The notes under the pieces are model-generated. The model was not told the DNA's origin. It saw only the letters and a list, made by a program, of their open reading frames with translations, and did not search any database. Positions 10,401 to 22,400 of a DNA stretch of 64,000 nucleotides are shown piece after piece. The DNA is from Enoplolaimus lenunculus (lineage: Eukaryota; Nematoda; Enoplea; Enoplida; Thoracostomopsidae). The first letter of the stretch is position 1, and the number at the start of each line of letters is the position of its first letter. Location of the stretch: NCBI GenBank assembly GCA_030248215.1, contig JASANG010002312.1, positions 1-64,000 of the forward strand. The letters are read 5' to 3'. A program made the position numbers and the translations under genes.

Positions 10401-13400
10401 AAATCGTATTCCTACGCCTAAGCCTAAGCCTAATCAAAAAATGTAGTCTAGAATGTAAGCATACTCTTTTACAGACCCACCAGAAACCGGTACGGCCCTA
10501 AAAGTAACATGGACCAATCGACTGATGTCATTCAACTCGAAGCAAATATTTTAGATCTTTAATACAAAATAAAAGTTTCACAGGCACCTAATAAACCTAT
10601 TTGGACTCTCTGCTGTAAAATTTTACTGAAGTTTATGTTAGGTTTAAATACTTAAAATCGAACTCATAAAATAACACAACTTTAATCGGCTGAGTTTCTA
10701 AATAAACTGGGTTGCGCAATACTTGCACCGCGACGCCAGACGCCGCCGAACACCGACTCGCGACTCCGTAAAAAATTTTATATTAAAAAAAGCCGCCCGC
10801 GGCCGCACGCCGTTGCATCGTCATCAAGTATATTTTGCGTCGATTTTTGTTAGCAACGCATAGCCGGCGTACAGCGTCCCACGCCTGCGTCCGGTACATT
10901 AAAGTATATCGCAATCCTAATAGTATTTTATATATAACTTAATTTATGCGTAATACTCAAATTGAACTCCTGAAATTAAAGATTTTAAGTTGTTCATTCA
11001 GTCGGCGTTCGGTCAGAAATGGTCTGAGTTTAAAGAAATTTGGATAAAGACACAACAGATGCGAATCAGCTTGCGTCTGCGAATCAAGGGCATAACCAGA
11101 CGCGGTTCAGCGGTCAATCCCCCCTTTCCTATTTCTGTCCAAGGGGTTTTAGGCATTTTTTCAGTTGTCATTTGGTAACACCAGAAAACCCTCATCGAAA
11201 TTTTGGCGAATAAAAAGAACAGGGGCGGAACAGTATTATAACCATATTCCTAAGCCTAAGCCTAACCCTATCCCTAACCTTACGCGTAATGATAAGCCTT
11301 TACCTAAACCTGAAGCAAAAATCTAACCTAAAAGCTTTACTCCATAGCTGTCCCGTTGAAAAATAGTCCGCCCTGAGTTATGGGCTGACAATTTTGTAGC
11401 ACCTGATTCCCTTTTTAAAATTCCAGTCTACGCCTATGCTACGAACCAAAGAATTTGGGTTAAATTTCACAGTTTATAAATTCAAAAACGTTTCAAATAA
11501 AAAAGTTAAAGTCTTATTTGTTTTCAGAGTATCATGAAAACGTTTTCAAATCTCAAAGACGTCGGATACTTGATTGTAAAGGGTAAATCCGTTTTTGGGT
11601 CCAGCAGGTTCGACCCAATCTATAGACGGGGTGGCCTATGTTACATTGAGGCGCGTCCAGGTTTCTGGTGCGTCTATAAAAGAGTAGGTTTAGAGTTTAG
11701 GTTACATTTTTATGTTTAGGCTTAGGCTCAGGCTTAGGAACACAATGTTGCAATGCGTAGGCTTAGGCTCAGGCTTAGGAACACAATGTTGCAATGCTTA
11801 GGCTTAGGCTTAGGTTAGGAACACAATGTTGCAATGCGTAGGCTTAGGCTTAGGCTTAGGAACACAATGATGCAATGCTTAGGCTTAGGCTTAGGAACAC
11901 AATGATGCAATGCTTAGGCTTAGGCTTAGGAACACAATGTTGCAATGCTTAGGCTTAGGCTTAGGAACACAATGATGCAATGCTTAGGCTTAGGCTTAGG
12001 AACACAATGTTGCAATGCTTAGGCTTAGGAACACAATGATGCAATGCTTAGGCTTAGGAACAGAATGATGCAATGCTTAGGCTTAGGCTTAGGAACACAA
12101 TGTTGCAATGCTTAGGCTTAGGAACACAATGATGCAATGCTTAGGCTTAGGAACACAATGATGCAATGCTTAGGCTTAGGAACACAATGATGCAATGCTT
12201 AGGCTTAGGCTTAGGAACACAATGTTGCAATGCTTAGGCTTAGGCTTAGAGGAATACGCTTAATCTACTGTTACGCCCCTAAAAGTAACATTGGCCGGCG
12301 GTGTCATGGGTGGATCCAGATAAGGAGCTCAATAGATGGCCCGTGAACTGCCCTTCGCATTGCGTAAAAAATTAACCAATCATAAAATCGATATAAGCTG
12401 CGAGTCCGACCGTATCGGTCGAGTTGTATGCGTAACATCGTATTGGTTCTGTGGATCTGAACCCGTAAACGGTCATCCTTTGTTCTGGATCCGCTACGAA
12501 TGATTTCAGTTGCTCATGAAAGATAGGGAGCGTGTTAACTGAATCCATACTAAGTTCTTTCTGGTTAGGAATCCGATGACATACATCCTATACGTTGACG
12601 TACTCATTTGCTTGATTGTCTGCTATCAGATACGTTTCACGCACACTGCAAGAAATGGTGAGTCAAATTGAGTCTCTCCGTGATAGGCTTTTACTGGCTA
12701 CCCAAACTGAGTCAAAATTCGACTCCGCCACGGTCAAATTGAGTCGAACTTGACTCTGGCGGCGTCAAATTTTGACTCAGTTTGTATAGTCAGGAAAAGC
12801 CTATTTCGGAGAGAGTCAATTTGACTCACCTTTTTTTCAGTGCAATAGGAGCAAAGACGCAACCTCATACAGGAGTTCTTACGAGTCCGCGTAGTAAGCG
12901 AGAACATTTTTTCACTTCAATGTATCAAAAATATTGTTCTAAAGCGGGTTAAGTGTGCTTTTTTGTTGTTATACCTTGTATCTGTCTCCTTGTAACAGGT
13001 CGTTGGGACAATGTTACTTTAAGGGGCGTAACAGTAGATTAAGCGTATTCCTAAGCCTAAGCCTAAGCGTTGCAAAAATGTGTTCCTAAGCCTAAGCCTA
13101 AGCAAAGAAATGTAATCTAGAATCTAAACCTACTCTTTTATGGACCCTCCAGAAACCTGGACGCCCCTTAAAGTAACATGAGCTGATCGTTGAATAGAAA
13201 ATGGTTCGAAAATGAACTTAGAACAAACCCGAACAAAGTCGTAAGCGGCACCCCAGGCACTCGTCAGAGGTGTTCGCTGTTTAGTCGTTGACTTAATTAT
13301 TTACTTTACTATAATATTTCAGTTTTCAAAGCTCAGGGTCTTGCTTCTGCCGATATTGGAGGTATGTTTAAGTTTTTGTTAACTTTAGTGTATTAATAAA

Positions 13401-16400
13401 CTTTTCCAGAAATCTTAGACGACTTAGTAGACATTTTTTAAATGATGATATGATATTGACAGACAATGTATGGAATATCATGTTGAAAGACAAAACGTGA
13501 CCGATACGTGACGTTAGCAGACAACCACTGTTTTGGTAATATCATATTGCGTTACATCGCAGACAAAATGTTACACTGTTTTTGTAATATCATATTGCGT
13601 TACATCGCAGACAAAATGTTATCCAGTATATAGAACGTGACAAAACGTGACCCAACTGCACCATTTATAACGTTAGTTGCTGTTACTTACAAACCACTGC
13701 AGCTGAAAGATTCATTTCGCACCGGATTTAAGATTCATACCTACAGAAATAGGGTCTTATCCGTTATCCTTCCCCGGCCCGCGTTTGCCCAAAAATGGTT
13801 GGAATTTGAAAATTTTTAATTTGTTCCCCCGATTTTTGTTCGCGTAGGTATAAATATGACATTTAGAATTCACAGATGGTTACTGCTAAGTCTGATAAAT
13901 GTATTTTCAAGTCTCTCCAAAAAATTTTAATACGAAATATATCCCCGCTACCCCGATCGTTGTAAACACACCCCCGTGATTTTTTATTTTTTAGGTCAAA
14001 CCAGTTGAACAATAAAAATATTAATCATTTCAGGTAAAAGCGATCCATTTTGTGTCTTAGAAGTTGTTAACGCGCGGTTACAGACACACACTGAGTACAA
14101 AACCTTGAATCCGGAATGGAACAAAATGTTTTCATTGTAAGTCGCTAAAATAACAGCATTCTCAAATGTGTGTAGCACCTGTCACCAGTTGGTCAAAAGG
14201 TTTCAACCAAGCCAACTGCAGTAGCTGTGAACCTGAAAATCTGATCGCTGGGCGAATCAGATGCCTGAAATGTGCCAACGTATGATGTGCTCCATGCGTT
14301 TAAAAATACGGGCATTGTCTTCACAAATTGACCCTGTGTCTCAGTGGTTTGATTGTTAACCTGTTGTTGATTGTAAGCATGGAAACTGTTAGCACCAGAG
14401 GCGGATCCAAAAATTTTTGACGGGGGGCGGAGGCCGGCTGGCAAATGTTATGAAACGCAAAAATTGCAGAATAGGAGCTTTACCATTTTATCACCAAAAT
14501 ATTCTGCGGTAAAGATTGTTTTTACAAAAAATTTTTCTGAAGGTAAAAATTGTAATGTAGGGATCATACCATTTTACATTTTAACACAAAAAAATTCTAA
14601 TGCGGGGCATACGCCTCCCGCTGCCCTCGAGATCCGCAAGTGGTGATAGTACTTCAGGTGGTAGCCCAATTTGCTGGGAGCGGGTCAAGAAATCAGTTCG
14701 AGCGCACGGGGATTCCACAGTATCCGACCCGCGAGGTTAAAACCTAATTAATCGTACAGAAAAAAATTTCTCAAAAAAGCTACACATTTCTCAAATTCCT
14801 GTGTCTACGGGTTTGCGAATTACTGAGCATTTATGCTGTGAAAATAGAAATATTTTACGTTATTTTAGCGCAGTCAAAGACATACACAATGTTCTTGAAA
14901 TAACAATTTACGACGAAGATCCGAATAAAAAGTTTGAATTTCTCGGCAAAGTCGACATTCCATTATTAAAGGTAATCCATTGAGAAGTTGTTTTCTAAGG
15001 CATCCCAATCCACAAATAAAAAATAATATTTTAGTTTTAGGTTAAACTGATAAGTTCTTGGTCCATATTCTCAAATGCGTATAGCAACTATTGTCAGTTA
15101 GTAATAGGTTTTCAAAACTCGCTAACTATTGCAGTTGTTTAACTCAAATTGGTACAAGAGCAGAGTAAATCATATGCGAAAAAAAAATTTTGAGCCTCAG
15201 CATCATTCGCTGGTTTGAAAGTTACAAGACCTATCACTAACTGATAATAGGTGCTATACGCATTTGAGAATACGAGCACTTAATTTTCGGTTGAGTCCGT
15301 GTTCGAGTCAGTCAATTAAGTTTAGTTTTAAATTTCAATTTTAGTTTAGTTGAGCTACAATTTAAGTTTAAATTTTTGAGTGGTCGGTTATATTTTCGAA
15401 TACCGCGGTCGTAATTCTGCTGAATTTTCCTGTCTGTTCCGAGTTCAATTTTGACCAAGTCGGCTATTTCGTTGCGACAAATTCGGCATTTCAAGTTTTA
15501 TGTGCCATTGTGCATCAACCTGTTGTAGGAATCAAGCATTAATTGCAAATTGGCATTGAGAACCCAGGTGTTTAAAAATCATGGATGACCCATGATTTCG
15601 CACTGCTAATAAAACGGTTTCAGATAAAAAATGGCGAAAAGAAATGGTACGCGTTAAAAGACCGAAAACTCAGGCGAAGAGCAAAAGGACAACTTATGCT
15701 TGAAATGAGTGTATTTTGGAATCCGGTATGTTGTCTGTGGTTGGTTTAATAACGCTCCAGTTGACCTTGCGTTATCACGGGCCAGTGGTGTACTGGTTCG
15801 CATGTTCGTAGTACATACTAAAAATCCTGGGGTCGATCCATGGTTGAGCCAATAATATTTCATCGCCTGATTGCGCTGCATCATCTGCTCTCAGGGGTAG
15901 TTTGTGGGATTAACCCGGGTGGTTAGATGGTGACTATCGACCACAGCATTGGGTTCGTTCAGAAGGGTTCCTTGCGTTGTATTTTCAGGACCTTATACTT
16001 TCAATAATCAGTTGAAAATTTGGATATAACAATGACACTTGGTAACAGTATAGATATTGGGAAATTGTTACCTGAAATATTGATGGTGTAGGTAGGTGCA
16101 CAACGAAGCTTATGGCGTAACAATTGTTAAGGAGTAATTTGTTGCATAATCTAGGAACGTTTTTAAATCCACGAAAAAAATGTTTAAATGGCTTCCTCGG
16201 GCCCTCAGCCAGAAGGAAGGGCCAGGCGGGCTCAGCCCTCTACTGCAACAATTTCGGCCGCTTTTAGAAAATTTTCAACCTTGCTTGTAAGTCATCGAAA
16301 ACCCTTATGTCCCTGTTGAAAAGTTTTGTAGCTCCTGGCAAGCTGAGCTGGTTACGGGATTGGAATACTTGTATAATATCCGGTTTTAACAGATACGAGC

Positions 16401-19400
16401 AAGCATTCGCACTTTTAATCCGTTGGAAGAAAAATATGTGGCACCAGAGACAAAGTTTAAACGTCAGGTAAAAAGGTTTGCTTACAACGAAAACGCACTG
16501 CTGTTGAATTATATACGTTTTAATTGAAGATTTTAAATTGAAAATTTAAAAATTATCACTGTCCAACTAAAAATTTATCGTCAAAGTATAGAAAACAGGG
16601 CCGTAACAGAAATATAAGCCTGTTCCTAAGCGTAAACCTAAGCCTAAGCAAAAAAATTAGTCCAAAGCTTAAGGTGTTCTTTTAGTGTAGTCTAGTAGAA
16701 AAACGTTCCGAACCTGATCTTTACATAGGCCGAATTTATTATGCAAAGTGGGTCCTGAACACTGCCCCCATATTTAACGCTGTACGCAGGGTTATTTTTT
16801 CCAGAAAAAATGAAAAAAATGGAAAAATTTATTCTTTGTCTGACTCATGTACCAATTTTGAGTGCAACAACTGCAATTGTTGGTGAGTTAGGGATGCGTT
16901 TAGCACTTTGTATGCAATTTAATCCACATGCAGAGTTTGCCTCTGTCGAGAAATGTTGCCAATATATTGAACAGGGCAGTAACAGTAGTACAAGCATATT
17001 CCTAAGCCTAAACCTAAGCGTAACAATGAGCTTATACCTAAGCCTAATCAAAAAAGTGGTGTAAAGTTTAAGCTTACACTATTGCAGTGCTACAGAAAAG
17101 CGTTCCGCCTCTGATCTTCACATGGGTCAAAATATCAAAAAAAATGATTTTTAAGGAATTTATGCGAAACGTTAATCGAGTCAAACAGTTTGCAATTGAA
17201 GCAATGGACATTGGTCAATTTGTACAAAGTTGTTTCTCGTGGGATTCGCCTTTACGTTCAGTGATTGCCTTTGTTGTAAGTTTTTATCATCCAATGATGT
17301 ATCTGAGATTTTTACGAGGGGATAACTATGGTAACTTGATTCTACCGACACAAGCGCGGCTGCAGGACCATAGCAGATATGTAACTTTTAACCAGTGAAC
17401 AGGCCTGTGCCTAGCTCACCTGGTTGGGGGAGCTAAACGTTTTTGAGGAGGGGCATTTAAAGGTTCTAAATGACTTACAAGCAAGGTTGAAAATCTTCTA
17501 GGGGGGGGCAAAATCTTTCCACGGGGGCTGAACCCCCTGGCCCCTCCTTGTCTACGGCCCCGTCAGCGAAATATTCTTGTCATAAGGATAACTGATCATT
17601 CCTGTCGGTAGCTTTTTTATTTGAATCCCCAGCACTCAGATGAAAGGCGTGGGACTTCATGAGTCGGGACGGGACGAATTTGGCGCCGCTCCATTGTTTT
17701 GAGCCGCCCGTGGAAGGAAAAAATCAGGAAGTGAAATTGTGTCGGGTTTGAATTCTTACCACCAAACTAAGCTGAAATTTCTTTGGCAGACTGGCTGTCG
17801 AAAAATTGACATTTTTTAATTTTTCTGATCCACCACCTGAATTTTAATTTAAAACAGTAACAAGTTAATATTGCCGATTATAGCTTACTGTAAACATAGA
17901 CGTCCGCTGAAAATTATACTTTGGGGGGTCGCTGAATAATTTTGGAACGCCCCTACAATTGCAATTCAAGATTGGTTACTTTTAGACCGAGTCTATTTGG
18001 GAAGGCACCAGCCAAATTTGGGTGGGGCATGGCTCCCCAATGCCCCCCCGTGGGAATGCCTTTGACTGTAAAATATATAAAGTATTAAAATATTAACAAA
18101 AATCGCTCAAAATTTATTAATCATTTGGCCCATGTTACTTTAAGGGGCTCCAGGTTTCTGGTGGGTCTATAAAATAATAGGTTTAGATTCTAGATTACAT
18201 TTTTTGCTTAGGCTTTAGGCTTATGCTCAGGAATACGCTTAATCTACTATTACAGCCCTTAAAGTAACATTGGCCATCATTTTGTAAAATTAACCTAATA
18301 ATAATATGCCTGATTGCCAATTAATTCATGTTTTAATTTCAGGTATTTATGATTTCGGTGTATTTTTTCGAACTTTACATGGCTCCGCTTGTGCTATTGA
18401 TGATATTTTTCAAATCGTACATTTATCGTAAAATCACATCAGGGATATCACCCAAAAATAAATACGAAACACTAGTGAGTCATCGATAAACTTTGGGTGC
18501 TTTCGAAAGCAACCAGCACCGGCGTTAGGATAGTCGGCCCGCTAAACAACCCCGAGGATAGCTCAGGTTAAACGTTTCACATAACTTCTTGGTCCTCGAA
18601 AAAATTCTGAAATTGCCAAGATGGGGTGTCCCGAATTGGGGTGGTTTGACTGGGCACTTCCGCCGGCACTGTATTTATCACTAGGTCAGCCGATGTATAG
18701 AACAGGGTCGGAACGGTAGTATAAGCGTATTCCTAAGCCTAAGCCTAAGCCTAAGCCTAACAAGGATGAGCCTATTCCTAAGCCTAAGCCTAAGCCTAAC
18801 GCAAGGATGAGCCTATTCCTAAGTCTAAGACTAAGCTTAAGCATAAACCTAACGCAAGGATGAGCCTATTCCTAAACCTAAGCCAAACTCTAAGACTAAA
18901 TCTAAGCAGAAAGCTAGTCTAAAGCTTAAACTGACTCAATAACAGCTCCCCAAAAACGATCCGGCCCTGTTCTATACATGGGCCATTATGTCGGTCTAGT
19001 TAGTAATCCAACGACTAAGCCAAATTTGTTGTCTAAACTATAGTCACCATCAACTTAACATTTAGTACTCTCTAAAAACTTAAACTTGAATTATAGGTCA
19101 ACTAAGCTTGAATATTAGTTTAAGTAAAACTTAAATGGATGGGTGTACTAACCAGACTAGAATTGTAAGTTTTATTTAAACTAACATGTTTTTAGTATAA
19201 CACGAGTTTAAGTAAACTTATTTTTAATTACAGTAACAAATCCAGCTCAGAAACTATGTGTATCGCAGAGTTCACTAAGCTTAGCTGAAACTAAAAATAC
19301 GTAAAATTTTAAATTAGTTAAGCGTAAACCAACCTGTTAGTTCAGTTAATCTAGAAACTTAGTTTAATACTGCTGGATTAGCTTAAGCTTAAATTAAGTT

Positions 19401-22400
19401 AATTTAAGCTTTTAGTGAGTATTAATATTATTTTTTGGATTCATTTAAATTAAGATTTTGTTTCAGGATTATTTTGATTCCGAAGACGATGACGAGGATG
19501 ATAAGGTAGGGAAATATATATATTATTCTATAGTAGGGAACGCTCATGTATAGAACAGCGCCAGATCGTTTTCCGGAGGGGCTAAACAGAGTCAGTTTAA
19601 GCTTTAGCCTAATTTTTTTTGCTTTTGCTTAGGCTTAGGTTTAGGCTTAGGCTTAGGCTTAGGAATATGCTTATACTACTGTTCCGACCCTGTTCTATAC
19701 ATGGCCGTATGTAAAATTATCAAAATATTAATATTTAGAATATTGTTTTTATCTTGAAAACATCAGACCAATATTATTTTATGGAAAACGCATGCTCTTG
19801 TAATTAAGATTTAGGTTTAATTATAATTAATATAAAAATCTAAAGTTTCTCAGTTTGATACGGTTTGGTTTGGATTATTAGGCATTTGACTTTGAATTAT
19901 TTTACTTACAGCTATGGTATAATTAAAATGTCCGCAACGATGAATAAATTATTCCCAAACCTAATTTTTGGGTTTAAATTGTTTTAGGATTCCAAAGATA
20001 CCAAAGGGGTAAAGTTCAACATTTCAATTTTAGCTTTTAGTTCAAACCAAAAGTAGACAATACTTCTTTAGCAAATAGCAAATGCGCAGTTTCTGCATAT
20101 ACGTAATGGGTCCTGCATGCGCTGTGTTTTTGCATACTCGGTCCGAGTTCTACGGGTTGTTTCTAATGTCGGAGCAGACAGGGATGAAGCTTCCCAAACT
20201 CCAGAATGGGGCCCCAAATTTCGGGATCGAAGCGATCTAGAAGCCAGATGCATTTTAAAACTTCGGTGGTTTTGTTTGAACCGGTTATGGTGGGGCCGCT
20301 TTAGGGGTGAAGGACCCCCAGATACGGGTTGTGTGGGGTGGATGCTTCGGCCCTGATAGTTTGCTATTTTTTCAATGTCACATGTTGTAAACAAATTTCA
20401 AATTCTCTTTTTTTAAAATCGGTTAAATTCTGCGATGTGCAGCGTGAACTAAGTGTTAAGCAAAAACGCAACGCCCGCTGGTACATTTTGTGCCTCTTTT
20501 AAGCAAGGTTCGTAAATGTACTCTTGTAAGAAAACATCATAGACTCTTGGTGTAAACTAAGCTTTTTGACCGGATGGAATGCTTAATTTTCAGTAGCCAA
20601 GGCTTTAGACGTAGCAAATAGCTCCTGATTTGGGCACCGTTTCAGCTGATTTTATATAGGTACTGTAGTGACCCGAATAAGATGATGGACTGATATATAT
20701 TTGGCCACTCCAAAGGGTACCCTCTTTTGTTATTCGGTTACGGACTGTTATTTGTGTTCAACACGCCTTCCGCCGGCCTTCGTTACTGATATATATCCGG
20801 TATTGCAACTATCCGTTGAATTGATTGTCTTGTGTCAATAGTTTGAGCGATAATGCAAGGTTATACTTAGGAATGTACTTTCAAAATTCAAGTATGCGTT
20901 AAAGTTTCGAACTCAAACTATTTGGTCCTGGAGTCATTTATGCAGTACAATTAGGGATAATTTACTTTTATGGACTCTAATGAGGGTTTAGGGACTCTAT
21001 CCGCTTACGTACACTAGCTATGAATACGGACTCTAATTGATTGTAACTCAAAACGACGACCTCCTCTTATTTCCTCCTCATATTCGGGTTGCTACAGTAT
21101 GCAAATAAATGTATTACAAAAGTTTTGATAGCATAAGTCTAAGTTGACAAATGGAGTTTAAGTGTTGTTCTAAAACAAGATTTTTCGTTGAGTAACAAAA
21201 TTTCAGGCCCAATATGTTGGCGTTGGTTCCAAATTAATTTTGGTCATTTTTTAAATTCATAAATATTAATATTATAGGAAGAGCGCAAATCAATCAAAGA
21301 AAAAATTCAGGCTGTTAATGAAACGCTATGCTATGTGCAAAATGTTCTCGACTATATAGCGTCCCTTATGGAACGGGTCAAAAAGTAATTGAACCATTAT
21401 AAATGTACACTTGACCTGCATTACTATAATTACTGCAACCAAGAGTGCATGATACAAGAGTGTGCAACTTTTTGGGTTCCGCACGGTACAAAATGTACCA
21501 CTGGGCGTTGCGTTTTTGGCCGACCCACTTTTGATTTGAGGGGGGTCGCTGTCACATTCAATAACCCTAAATTAAATTATAAGCTGTGCAATTTGTTGCC
21601 GGATACATAAAATGTCATGGTTCGCATAGGTTGTACCCCCCTCTAAATAAAGGGGGGTAGGCCAAAAACGCAACGCGTACCGGATTGATTTATTTCTACA
21701 TAGAATGTACCCTGTTGCATACGCTTGTTAAAGTATGCATCATTCACTCTTACTACAACTAATAAAGAGGGGTTGCGACCCAGATGCACTTCTGAAGTAT
21801 TCCCGCTGTCGTCTGCGACAAAATTTGGGCGAGCAAAATGTCGAAAATTTAGGCAAAAATTCCATTAAGAGCCCTGCACGGAAATTTGGATGCGAATGCG
21901 GTGGGGCTCGAACCCTCGAACCCACGACATACAGGCTACCGGTCCACAACTCTAACCATTGCGTTGCACAGCCATGCAACCGTTTCGCTACAACGACTCT
22001 ATATGCCATGTAAGCGTTGGTGCTACAAAATACATATTTGAATAATGAATACGTCGCGAAACGGTATGAGCTCGAAAGCGTCCCACATTTTCCAACCTGT
22101 ACCGTTAGCCGATTATATGTTAAGCAGTAGCATATAGAGTCCTTCACGAAAATTTTGCTGTGGATGCGAAGGGGTTTGAACCCACGACTTACGGATTACC
22201 GGTCCGCATCTCTAACCAGTGAGCTACGCAATCGTTAACGATGGTCCAATTAAACGGATTTGTTTGCCTGACAGGAATGAATTAGCAACCGACCCGCGCC
22301 CTGTCCACGCTTTCAGTATACCTTATACCCCCCCCACAGCACCCAAAGGTTACTAACCGCAGTCAACCGAGTCGGTACTCATCAAATAAGCTTCATATAT

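Larger units (their letters stand above)
1..13523. repeat. Giant imperfect inverted repeat (palindrome)
   Basis: The first bases of the window (TGTCTGCTAACG...) reappear inverted at the end of the right arm, near 13496-13523. Landmarks pair all the way in: exon copies 163-201 with 13323-13361, 3434-3617 with 9883-10066 and 3795-3915 with 9584-9705, and the block near 5941 with that near 6680. Arms meet at about 6.29 kb with a spacer of roughly 100 bp. Arms differ by many small indels, by TTAGGC-array length, and by a block at 8.07-9.0 kb that is shorter and unlike it in the left arm (about 4.46-4.74 kb). The left arm probably continues beyond the window start. It is either a real inverted duplication or a long-read fold-back assembly artefact; see findings. 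Confidence 0.95.
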
